Shown here piece after piece: positions 12,401 to 25,200 of a stretch of DNA of 51,197 nucleotides. A program made the translations under genes and the position numbers. Position 1 is the first letter of the stretch. Every line of letters starts with the position of its first letter. Source of the stretch: Saccoglossus kowalevskii (lineage: Eukaryota; Hemichordata; Enteropneusta; Harrimaniidae); contig NW_003129358.1 in the NCBI RefSeq assembly GCF_000003605.2, positions 598,612 through 649,808 of the forward strand, written 5' to 3'. The notes under the pieces were generated by a model that saw only the letters and a list, made by a program, of their open reading frames with translations, was not told where the DNA came from and ran no database searches.

Positions 12401-13218
12401 CTGGGTACATCATGTACATTGAATACGACCATCTAAATATTTATTGTCCAAATTATGAAACTAAATAATTGACATGCTTGTACACTGAATGCTACAATGG
12501 ATCAATGCAAACAGAAATCTTGAAAAATATTAAATTTTAAAGAATTAAATAAAATAGTTGACGAGATAACGATGTTGAACAGCACTTATGTAAAGTAACA
12601 TTGTGCAATGCCTGAGGACAACCGCGCAAGTCCTATATTGATGAAATGTACAGATAAATTGAAAAAGAATTGTATTAGTATTAACAAAAATAAGACACCA
12701 ATAACGGTTGTCCCAGACAACCAAATTCAAAATTTTTTGTCATTGAGACAACCATAACAATAAACATTTTCTGTTTCAATATATTTTTTGCTGCAGAAAA
12801 AAAACACTTCCAAATAGTTTTTTCATAAGAATGTCAGTAAAAATAATTTCCTATAATTTGCTATATTGAAACTACAGTGATCTCGTTGAAATACCTCCTT
12901 TTGTAAGTATTTTCAGTATGAACTGTGAGGGCGCTATTTATCATACGACTTGTCATCATGCCTTATTAGCAATAGCTTTGTCGTTAAGATTTTTGCACAA
13001 TTTCAAACGAACAACTATTTTTATGAGATGGTCAACCATTTTCTAATATTTTTTTAAAACCACATCTTTCCAAGAAGCAAAATGCAAGGTGTAATTTATG
13101 AATGAAGTCAGAAGTACCTGTGAAATTTCAATTGTAAGACTATGTGGAGGATGTTGTGATGGTTGACCTTGTGTCTGTTGTGGATGTTGATGATGTTGTT
13201 GTTGTTGCTGCTGTTGCT

Positions 13219-13249
<31 letters not shown>

Positions 13250-16200
13250 ATGCTGCTGCTGCTGTTGTTGTTGTTGTTGTTGTTGCGGCTGTTGTTGTTG
13301 TTGTTGATACATTGGATACTGTGGTAACCTCGCTTCTCCACTAGTTTCTATGCTAACAACACCCTATAGAAAGACACACATGCTTAATTTGAGGAGTTTT
13401 TCTGCTAAATCTAACAAATACAAGGTGAACACAGACAAAATGCTTACATTCACAGCATGCACACTAACGAGAAACCACAACAACTGCTCAATTTCCAGGT
13501 TTTCAATCAAGCTACCTGGTACATGCAATAATGAAGTCTGATGTTTAGTTCCACATATATGCATCACTTTAGGTGTTTAAACATAGCTCAGTGTACAATT
13601 TGTTTCCTGGCCAAAATAAAGTGCTTGGAAAAAGAATGCCTAAATTGTGTAGTTATAATTACACAAAACAATTGGCCCATGTCAACATCTGTCAGGACAC
13701 ATGTATGTCATGCCATTCACCAAGTACACTCATACTCAATATCAGGAAATGCATGATCCCTCTGTATTACATGCATTAACTTTCATGCAAACTTTGCATA
13801 GTTTTTAATAATAGCATCCAGTCCATAGTCCAGCAAAGCGTGTATAGACCTTTGCATAGCAAATAACAGCAACATTGAAGCTATAGTAATAATTTGGCTG
13901 GAATTGTTTTACTGCTAATGTATGCGATTGTTAAACAGAGTAAATTTGGTTTAAATCATTTAAGAGGCATGTAATAGACGAAATATGTGGATTCGTTTAA
14001 TATTTGGAATACGATTTTCCGACTGACAGATTGCCTGTATTGGGGCATATATAACAAGATAAGTTTTCAAGTCACCTGCTGAACAGGACGCCTTCTTTGA
14101 TTAGTTAATGATAGTGGACTTGGTGGCGCATGTGAATGTGGATGTCTACGCCTCTGCGTTTGTGGACTATGTTCTTGCGCCGGTGGTGAAGCCGGTGTAG
14201 GAGCAGCAGGAGGCTGCTGCTGAACTATATTCAAATGATGACCTTGATTAGATGTGTTGACAAGATTACTTGAAGCGTTCTGGTGATCTTCCACATCCAG
14301 AGGCGTTGCCAACGGTGATGGAAAGTGTAGATTGGTTAAATCTGGCAGTGAACCAGTGTTGTTTGATATAGGAATATGCACACCAGAGTCTTGATCTGAT
14401 GGGTATATACTGAAAAACAAAAATGGAAATATAAATAAGGAACTAGTCAGAAAGGAATAAGCTGCCATTTCGTTAAGTTCACAAAAAATGGAAGCTATTA
14501 CATTTGGTAATAAATGGATTGAAAGTATCATAACAAAATGAATAATCTAAAAAAAGCCTACCCAAAAAAACTCCATATACATTTATCAAAACAATTTGGC
14601 ATTACACAAGTGAAAATAACATAAAATTTGAGAACGGAGTTACCTTAATGAAACAAACAAATCGGAACCACTCAATGTATGCTACCGTTAAAGTCCTATT
14701 ATAAACCGCGGTTTATATTACAATTTAAAAATTGGGATCAAAAGCTCAAGTTCGGGGTGCGGTTTCTATTACGTACATATTGCAATCACTAAATGGGCGT
14801 GGTCATTTTTTGTCCACAACACATGCACAAAACAAACAATACACCGTACAATCTCTTGAATAGGCGTCGGGGAAGAGAGAAAGGCATTATTTTGGTTCTA
14901 AAATAGGCATTACGAAATGNNNNNNNNNNNNNNNNNNNNNNNNNNNNNNNNNNNNNNNNNNNNNNNNNNNNNNNNNNNNNNNNNNNNNNNNNNNNNNNNN
15001 NNNNNNNNNNNNNNNNNNNNNNNNNNNNNNNNNNNNNNNNNNNNNNNNNNNNNNNNNNNNNNNNNNNNNNNNNNNNNNNNNNNNNNNNNNNNNNNNNNNN
15101 NNNNNNNNNNNNNNNNNNNNNNNNNNNNNNNNNNNNNNNNNNNNNNNNNNNNNNNNNNNNNNNNNNNNNNNNNNNNNNNNNNNNNNNNNNNNNNNNNNNN
15201 NNNNNNNNNNNNNNNNNNNNNNNNNNNNNNNNNNNNNNNNNNNNNNNNNNNNNNNNNNNNNNNNNNNNNNNNNNNNNNNNNNNNNNNNNNNNNNNNNNNN
15301 NNNNNNNNNNNNNNNNNNNNNNNNNNNNNNNNNNNNNNNNNNNNNNNNNNNNNNNNNNNNNNNNNNNNNNNNNNNNNNNNNNNNNNNNNNNNNNNNNNNN
15401 NNNNNNNNNNNNNNNNNNNNNNNNNNNNNNNNNNNNNNNNNNNNNNNNNNNNNNNNNNNNNNNNNNNNNNNNNNNNNNNNNNNNNNNNNNNNNNNNNNNN
15501 NNNNNNNNNNNNNNNNNNNNNNNNNNNNNNNNNNNNNNNNNNNNNNNNNNNNNNNNNNNAAAAGCAGTTTCATTGCCTGTCTGACATCTTAGCACCGCTG
15601 AACAATAAATAGGTGTGAATATTTTTAGGCATGTTGTCGAAACAAATGAATAGGATTAAGAACAATGCTGTTTTGGAACAGCTGGTTGAAACAATGAAGT
15701 CAGTCACGGTCTTGTTGAATTGGGGGTGCGGTTAGTAATAGGTACTTTTCAAGTTTTCAATTTTTGTTAAGAACTCTTTAACCCAGAAGCCGGAATTGGG
15801 GGTGCGGTTACTATTATGTATGCGGTTTATATTAGGACTTTAACGGTATATGTCTAATGGTTTTAAAAGTTGAAAATGTTGATGATGAAAGACAATCATT
15901 AACACCTTAACTTAAACAATGAAGTTAAAAATGATATTTCACTCATGCAAAGTAAAAAGAAAGATGATTGGAGCCATCTTTTGGCAAACATTGACAAATT
16001 GAGAAAACCATAATCATTAAATTTTGCCAATGAAATTATTCTACTTACTTAATTCCTGGAACTTCACATGATTTTGGCCTGGTTTGTGATTGCTGTGAAT
16101 TACATCAACACACTTGTTAACATGTATTGAATTTACAGCATTTAAATTTCCAGTGACGGCGACAACATAGTGCAGACACACACAGACCGCCCAAGTGCAG

Positions 16201-19200
16201 ACAGCAGTAACAACTAATGGCAGTTTACAAGAATTTCTTTTCAGTTCAGGGAATAACGGAGTAATAATGCAAATCAGTTCATTAAAGCTGGTCTTGTACA
16301 CTTTTGACACAGGGTATCCCGAAGGTTTAAAAGTTGATCATAAATGACAAAGAGCAAAAAAAAAACAGGTAACAATTTACTCTTTTCATTTATTTGATGG
16401 AATGTGAAAACCTTGTTGAGTTTTCAAAATTTGCCACATCCAAGGTTTGGTCATTATTCATAAATAGTCAAGATAACAGTCCATTATGTAAACAAACGGA
16501 TTTAAAACAAGACAAATTATTCAGGACATACAATTTTCAGGCAATAAAGTTGCATTCGACTAGCAGTTTTACAAGCATGATGGGGTCTAACAATGTTTAA
16601 GCTTGAAATTAACCAATGCATTAGATTTACAATTAAATTGAAATGACAGAGCCAGCCTACTACTTGTAAATCAAAGTAAACAACGACTGTTGCAATTTAC
16701 AAAAATGATAAAGACAATATTCACAACATCATTCCAGCACCAACACTGAAAATAATTAAAATCAAATGTCATAATTTCCCTGTATGAAGACATTATTGCA
16801 GTGTAACCAATTTACAAAGTAGTATAACAGAGGATACATATACACTTGCAAAGAGTCAACATAATGTGAAAGTTATGATATTTGTTGTTACCATTATTAC
16901 AAAACAACTAAGAGTGACGCACCAGTAGGTGTACCTTTTTTGGATCCCAAAACGTTTTTGGAAAATTTCTGTCACCGGCGCCATCAAGCATGTCACCTAA
17001 AAAAGGACGTGAATGAGAATGAGAAAGTTAATGTCAGTGTCTTGCGCCATTGTTGGATTGGTACATTTTTGCACAAAATTTCAGGCACTGGCAACTTCAG
17101 GAACACCAGAAAATTCACAACGAAATTTATAAACATCTAAATTGGCCGTTGGTGGCATCTTAATTTTTATATATAGGGGTAACCCTATTGCCCAACAACT
17201 GAGGCATATCTATTCTATGGGTGGCAGCTACTACAAACGAGACAAAAAAGACAACAAATGCTAATAAATTTTGCGGAAATTAACCAACAAACATAATGAG
17301 AGGAAAATTGATGGCATGTCAAATGGTTCCACTCAATAAAAAATGCAACTGAAAAGCTCAGAAACCTTAAAACTCACAAAAGTATCAGTGATGCTGACGA
17401 TTTCAGCAAAGCGGATTGATAATGCATAGATGATTGAAGTACAAAGATGAATCACTTTTTTATAATTTTATAATTTTGGCATTTCGGCAAAATAAAACAA
17501 CACGGGGCACAAACAATTTTAGAACAAATAAACTCGGGAGGGGGGGGTCCATAAAACTGGCATGGCAGCATACGCTACTGTATGCAATCAAATACCATTG
17601 TCATGGCTGTAAATTTGGAGTCATCTAAACATGAAGAAAGGGATTGTAAATTGCACATCTCAAGAAGGGTATTTCTATCACAACATTCATATACTTACAT
17701 GTATTTTGTTACATGAGAATAAACAGATACATTTTGCATAGGAATAATTGCTCTATTTTTATTTATTAGTCAGCTGTATCCCATTTCTCTCAAAATTACT
17801 GTCCTTCAAAATTTCTAATTCGCCTCACTTTTATAGACATTGGGGACATTATGGGCCCTTGGCAAATCCTTGTAGGAATACTGTAATATCAAAAAATAAG
17901 AATTACTTGAAGTTTGGCCCTGAGCAAGGGCCTTTGTTAATCCCATATTCTGCTTCTCAGATCCTCAATAATTAGAGATTCACATTTTAGTACAAGGGGG
18001 TTCGATTTGTAATAATGATACACAATATTTTGTTAATTCGACTTCAGTCTCAAAGAAATCAATCTCCGATCCAGATGAATGTGTAACGGTGTTGAATGAC
18101 TTTACAAATTAAGCATCTTGGGGTTTTACAATTTTACTCCAAGGATTTCACTGTTAAAGGTCCTGTCCAGTTAATCATGTGTGTGACAACAAATTTTCAC
18201 TAAAATTTATTCACTATTTTGATATTTTCAGCATATTTTGGGGGTTTTAAATCCAAGAACAATGAGTTTTAATTGTAATTTTAAAAGTTCATAAGGATTA
18301 TTCAAACATCTGCTGTGGCGAGTTTTGATCAACATAAAGGTTTTGATTTAAAGAGAATTGTCTCTTTATTAAGTTTCATCCAAAAACTAATAGTGTCTGC
18401 TTGCTGAGTAACCCAATTCACTGTGGAATCCATGCATGATGCAGTCATTCATTATCAAGGTAATTTAAGACAATTTCACACAATAGATGGCAGAATGAAT
18501 ACAACGCAGATCATTACACCTATAGCAATGCCATATGAATGGTGAAAACAGAGGACACTGACCTCATATGATCCAAGTCAAGTCATCACAAGTTGTCTGC
18601 CCATTAATACAGTACAGTACACCCCAGAACCAAGAAAAACAAACTTTCAAGGGCCATTTAGATATTATATCACAGTACAGTTCAAGCATAAATTAGCTTT
18701 GAAGCTAGCTTGAAGTGCTACAGTTGTTATGTAGCGCATGTTTGAATTTTGTGTAAACAAACAGAAATAAAAGTTTACATGAGATGTATACAGCGCTATG
18801 GGTACCATATTAAACACAGCACGACTGTATAGATTTAAAGCCAGCTCGTTTTCTTTCAAAACTATTGAATTTTTAAATTATGCAGATTTATTAATATTGA
18901 CATTTATAAATACTACATGTACATACTACAAGTTGAATGGGTGATTTTCCGTTCAACTGCGAGATCTCGCGAGTTGCATGAAAGACGCGCGTCGAACGTC
19001 TGCCGCAAAAATCGAACGATTTGATTTTGAACTACAACGCTATGACCTTTGTTTGTCCTGTTATTACGTTCGATTTAACGCATATCGCGTGATTCTCACA
19101 GTGAACAGACAATGGTCAATTGTTGATGACAATGATAAAGTTTTATGGAAAAAAAACCCAGCTGATGGCCAGAATGGGAGTTAACTTGAGCCTGGACTGT

Positions 19201-22200
19201 ATCATATGCAAGATTGACATGAAGGAATACAAATGTGAATGAAGTTTCTACTTAAAATCTCCTGTATATATATATACAAACCTCTTCTGTGAGCAGCTTG
19301 TATTGCAGCTGCTGTGTTGGCGCCATGGAATGCTTCAGTAGGATTAGGATTCATTGCGCTCGTATGTAATGCTGAATCAGAATTTGTCCTGCATGCAGAA
19401 AACAAAAGAAGTCAATCAATCAACAGATTTTAGTTTGACAATTATATCCTGGTATCCACCTTAAATAAAGTAAGCAATGTAAAAAAAAGAGTAAGAGTTC
19501 ACATCAGATGAGCAACACAACACACATCCCTTCACCTGACAAATTTGCTTATATTATACTTATAGCACAATGTTAATGCACATTCCCATTTCAAGCTGAT
19601 CTTTAAATCACCATGATACATGAAGTGAAACTACAATTTGAGTTATTTGTCTTCCAATGATAGCAAGGTGGCAAATACAAAATGACTGACTGAAACACAG
19701 TTCATAGAAAATGTACATATTAGAAATCAGTCCAGACAACTGTCATCAGTCACTCATATTGTGGATTTGATAGCAAAAAATGTGCATGGCAGTGAAGTTA
19801 ATCAGTCTAATATAAATATATGTATAAATGTGTCTATGGAAAAAATGTCTGCACACATGCGTGCACAAACACAGACAGACAGACACACACACACAAACAT
19901 ACACAACACAAAGACAGATGGCTGGACACGTATATAGAACTCAATTCAAAAGAGGTCAACAGAGACGTACAATAAGTTTACCGGTGTCTGGATAATAGGT
20001 CTGTCAGCTGTTGCAATAGTCTCACTATTTGGTAATACTGGGTCATAATAAAGGCCTCAAGGACGCTGACTACTTGCCAAAGGTTTATTTTGATGAATGA
20101 ACATTTCTAGCCCAAGTGATTGACCCCCCTTTAGAAAAGTTGCTCACTGAGACATTCATAGAGTTTTATCATGGTCTTGCAACAATCAATTACAGAACAT
20201 ACTGGATAGTATTTGCATGCATTGCTGAAAAACGATAAAGATTTTTGACCCACAGTAATTTGGAACAGAATCAAATCTTTGAAAAATTAAATAATCCCAT
20301 AATAATAGTGCTAAGACCCCAATAAAGCTGTATGAATATACTCTGAGTACAACAGAAACTTTAATCCTGTCAGCCTCTATGTACTTTTACATGGACTTGA
20401 CCAGATAAGGGTTAAGGTCAAACTCATCCTGGCAATGAACATTAATTTTTGACTAGTCAATTCTAGAAATGACCACATCTCCCAGACTTATTTATATCAA
20501 CACCACCTTTAGGAGGTACATGTAGGTTAGTATGAGCGTGGAAAATGATATTTCTTCAAATCTGTATTTTCCTAATGAGGGAGCAAGTTCAAATACGCAT
20601 AAAATATTCCATGGTTGAATTTCCATGTTAGTGAGAATATACTATACCAGATTGTACTAAAGTTGTCACTCTAATGCGACAATCTGTGTAAAATACAGTT
20701 ACAGGAAACCCCCCAAAACAAAGAAATTTCATTCACCATGCATTCTCGTTCCAGATACAAGTTGAAACAAACTTGATTTGAGATGCATATACATAATGAT
20801 ATAAAACGAAAATTAATATCTGGATTTCATCCTATAGATTTGTTTGTGTATTTTGTTTATTCAATACTCCATGTGCATGTCATCACACAAGTCACACAAC
20901 CTGGTACTTCTGAATGTAAATTCACTATCAAAGAGAATTTCTAAATTATTTCTCCCCTAAAATGCAAACAGTCAAAGTTCAGTGAAGTTCAAAAACTGTT
21001 TAAAATGTGTGGCATAATATTGCAAAATATTAATGCTGTCCAATATATTTTGTTTGTTGCTTTTTGTTATATGAATAGTATGTCCTGTATACCAAATAAA
21101 ACAATTATGCTATCCACAAGATATCCAGGTCAGAAATTGTTCGCAAACAACTGAACATTGCAGAGCATTTATGTTCAAAACAGCGGTACATTTCAGATAT
21201 TTAAGTATTCAACATAAAAAATAAACAATGTACCTCTTGATTCCAATTCATGGCTCATTTTACTACATATGTTCAAGACTTCAAATAACTTTAACAGATA
21301 ATACAGAACAAAAAATACCCTTAGAAAGTACCAGGATGTGTGACCTTTAAACAGATCATGCACAAGGTATATTATTATTTCTTTTTTTGAGAATCCAAAC
21401 CACAAGTAACTTTCAAGCTAGCGCAAGGCCTCATGGAATTGCCAGGATGTGTGACTTTCAGGGTCATGCAAACAAAGAAAAATATTGCTGGTATTCTATA
21501 TGTACAGGTTAATTAAGAGTAATATTTGTATTTGTGGAAATATGTGCATACAGCTCAATAACCAGTCACCTTTTATGAAACACCAATTCAGCAAGGATTT
21601 TTGCTGTGCTAATTTGTGAAACAATTTTAATGTGTAAATGAGAGCAATGAAACATTTGAATTGTCAGAATTGATGAAATCAGCATTATTCATGCTCTCAG
21701 GTATGAAGACAATCATCAATTTATGAATGACTATGCAAGAAAATTATAGATGCCGTGTTATCTATTTTGGTACATTTGAATATACATTGTATATGCCAAA
21801 CATGACACTGACAAAACTGTACAATAAATACATACTGGTAATTGTTGGTGGGAATCTTATCAATTGTCAATGGGCTTTTTAATATTGAAATTTGGGGTGA
21901 GAGCACAAAACTATGCATTCACTCAATAAGGTACATTTAATATACAATAGTCCAGTAGAAAAGCATGTGGTGACAATTTACAAGCTATGGGTCCACATTC
22001 TTTCTCCTATTTAATTATTTTGGGTTTGAGAGGAAGGGATTTTGTGTGTTTGTTTATTAATATGAATATGCAGTACCGGGTTAAAAATTACCTCTGGGCT
22101 AGGTTTAAAAACATGCTTCAATATTCAAACAGGACATAAGGAATAATGCTGAAATCTAAAAAGTAGACCAACTAGAAAATAAGATCACAGTGCAGCGCTG

Positions 22201-25200
22201 CATAGAGTGTGAAATTGTCATGTCATAAGAGAATCTTAAGTGTGTGTGTGAGTTGGGATTCTTAGAAAAGTCAAAAGTTGTTGTTTTTTTGATGTAGCCT
22301 AACCAACCATGAATATTATAGAAAGCAACCACTGAAACGAGGTCAGTGACCTGAGAATGTAATCACTCAATTCCTGCAACACACACTCCTATCAATGCAC
22401 CACTACGTCATCACAGCTTCATGCTGTGGTCAAGACATTAGTCCACAGAAGAGAAGAATGAAGACAAGCAAGGGAAAAATAAGCAATAGCGGGTATCTCA
22501 GTGATGTGTTTGAATTCCTTTTTCTTATAAAATGATGATAGTCTTAGTAGTTAGTTAGTCAGTTAGTGAGTGAGTAGTAAGTAAAGCCCACAAGGTGAGG
22601 GAAAACACTGCCCGAGGAGGTGATTTTACTACCAATATTAATTATAGGCAAAAAGCAATGCAAAAAGCTTAGCAAGTTGCTGGTGAACATTAGAATCCTA
22701 GCTGGCTATCTCAGACCTATTTGTAATACTTCCTACCTTATTGCAAGCAACTTGGGTTCTAGATCATGACAATTGTGTAACCACATACTAAAGGTAAGAA
22801 AATAGTTTTCTTTAATTGCTATCACCTGGCAAAAAGGAGCATGCAATAACACATGACAAACATCAGCAACAACGAAAAAAAAAACAACACATTTTAAAAC
22901 ACTTGAAAAATAAAAGTAACACAAATTATGGCAATTCATAACAAGCAATTAACATGCACTGTTACCATTCCTATTGGGTATGTAAAATAAATTGTAATGT
23001 CTATATACATTTACTCTGATATTGGAATTTTAGTAATCCAGGAGATGTACTGTAGCGAGCAAACATTACTGGTGCTACAGAGTAGGGTTTATAGAGGTTT
23101 TTTTGGAGCACCCTAAATGAGCCAAGAGCTCTTTTCCGGCACTTACACCACAAAATACACATTGTCCAGCTAACCAGCATTGTGAATGTATTGACTTCAT
23201 TCAGAGTGCTAATACAACCCCCTCCCCCCAATTGAATACTGATTTCACCAAATGGCAAAGGTCACCAGCGTTTATTGCAATGTTCTTAGAAATCAATATA
23301 ACACTTATTAACATAACAATGAATGATTGTCAACACAGCCAATCGCTTTTAAAACCCAACAAAAATGTGTTATGAATTCGCATAATGGCACCCACGCTGG
23401 CTACATTCTTGAACGCTACATTTCTACATTTGTTTTACAACTCCTGCCCACCTGCATAGTGACATACTTTTATGCTCTTAATATATAATGACAGGACAGA
23501 ATAAAATGAATAGTACTTAACAAGTGCCCTCATTGTACATTCAATTACTAGCTTAAATGTTACCATATTTGTTCTATTAAGCACAACCCAAATCAAAGCA
23601 CTCATATCAATAAACCAAAAATTGCAATTATTTAAAATACTGTTTTTTTTACAACCAGCCTCTTGAGCAAATTTGATAAGTTTACAGGTATATTGTCTCT
23701 AGCAACCAATATTCCACATATTGGTAACACATTAAAATCAAATAAAGCTTAGAAAGAACTACCGTTTGCTGAGATTATTGAAGATTGATGAAGACACATC
23801 AAATTTAATTCAAAATTTAAGATTTGCTTTTCAAACGAGAAAGCTTGGCAACTAATATTTGTCTGCTTTTTGAGATGTACAAGATGAAAACAATGTGATT
23901 CACATTATCAAAATTTATAATACAAACAGAAAATACATTTTATTTTTCATCCATGGTTTTTAGTCTAATTAATTCCAGAGCACCTCTGTGATGAATTCAA
24001 TTCAAATCTGATTTTTTTAAATATCAGAAATAGGTTAATAATAGATAATCAATTTGCATGTTTATCAACATTAAACTAATCATGTCTGTGGATTAGCTCA
24101 AAGAACCAAATGAAATATTATACAAATTATAAAGCAATTATTATGTATAGATTTAGGTCTGTAAATTGTTTCAGAACGCACATGTACAAAATTTCATTAT
24201 AATGTGATGAGAAATCCTAACTAAATTAGTAGAAAGCTGAAAAGTAAATTATTATGCAGATTAGGTAATTAATATGATCTGATTTTAACTCAAAAATAAG
24301 CAGGTCTGTGCATTGTTCTAGAGCATCAATGTACCAAGTTTCATTATAATGGAATAATTAATTAGTACATGTGATATCAACCAGTGTAAAAGCTGAAAAT
24401 TGGCAAATTAGGTAATTAATATGCACTGATTTTAACCCACTAGTCAGGTCTGTGCATTGTCCTAGAACATCTATGTACCAAGATTCATTGAAATAAGATA
24501 ATTAGTACTTGCGAAATTAGTGTAAAAACCAAAAATTAACTAATTATGCAAATTATGCACACATAATTATGCACACATTTTTACCCAAAATTAACTAGGT
24601 CATTGAAAAGTAATTAGTACTTGAATTATCAAAAGCTGAAAAGAAATGAATTATGCAAATTTGGTAATTAATATTTCACATAACAGTCTGTGCATTGTCC
24701 AATGTATCTATATGTAAGTTTCATTGAAATGTGATGATTAGTACCTGAGATATCAGTAGAAAAGCCGAAAATTTACTAATGATTATGCAAATTAGGTTGA
24801 TTATATGCATGGATTTTTACTTAAAACTAATCAAATCTGTGCATTAGTCCAGAGTATCTATGTACCAAGTTTCATTAAAAATGAATGGCTCTTTAACAGT
24901 AGAACAGTCATGGAACAGATAAAAATTAGCTATCATACAAATTAGGTAATTAACATGCATTGTTTTCAATCAAAACCTAATCAAATTCGCCCTGAGCAGC
25001 TATGCACCAAGTTTCATTAAAAACCAACATACGGTTATTGAGATATCAGTGGAACGAACTGACAGAGACACACACATACATACAGACAGACTAACTGCAA
25101 AGACTCCCATTGTGTGCTTCACACACAGGAGTCAATTATTGTACACTGCTGATTCCTAAAATAAAGTCACAGTCCAGGTAAACCTGTTTGTATATGGGAT

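Larger units (their letters stand above)
14410..16048 (-). other. CRTC intron 7
   Basis: Mostly occupied by a TA-flanked inverted-repeat element (14685-15846), which contains the assembly gap. Confidence 0.8.

Noticed and set aside
13144-13344. Val/Ala/Asp-rich plus-strand frame
   Set aside because: Antisense shadow of the CRTC polyglutamine codons.
14789-15612. Long frames across the N run
   Set aside because: Created by unknown bases; no sequence support.
16041-16310. 89-codon minus-strand frame covering CRTC exon 7
   Set aside because: Wrong frame. The true exon is 44 nt and reads [10 protein letters not shown], which matches both neighbouring phases.
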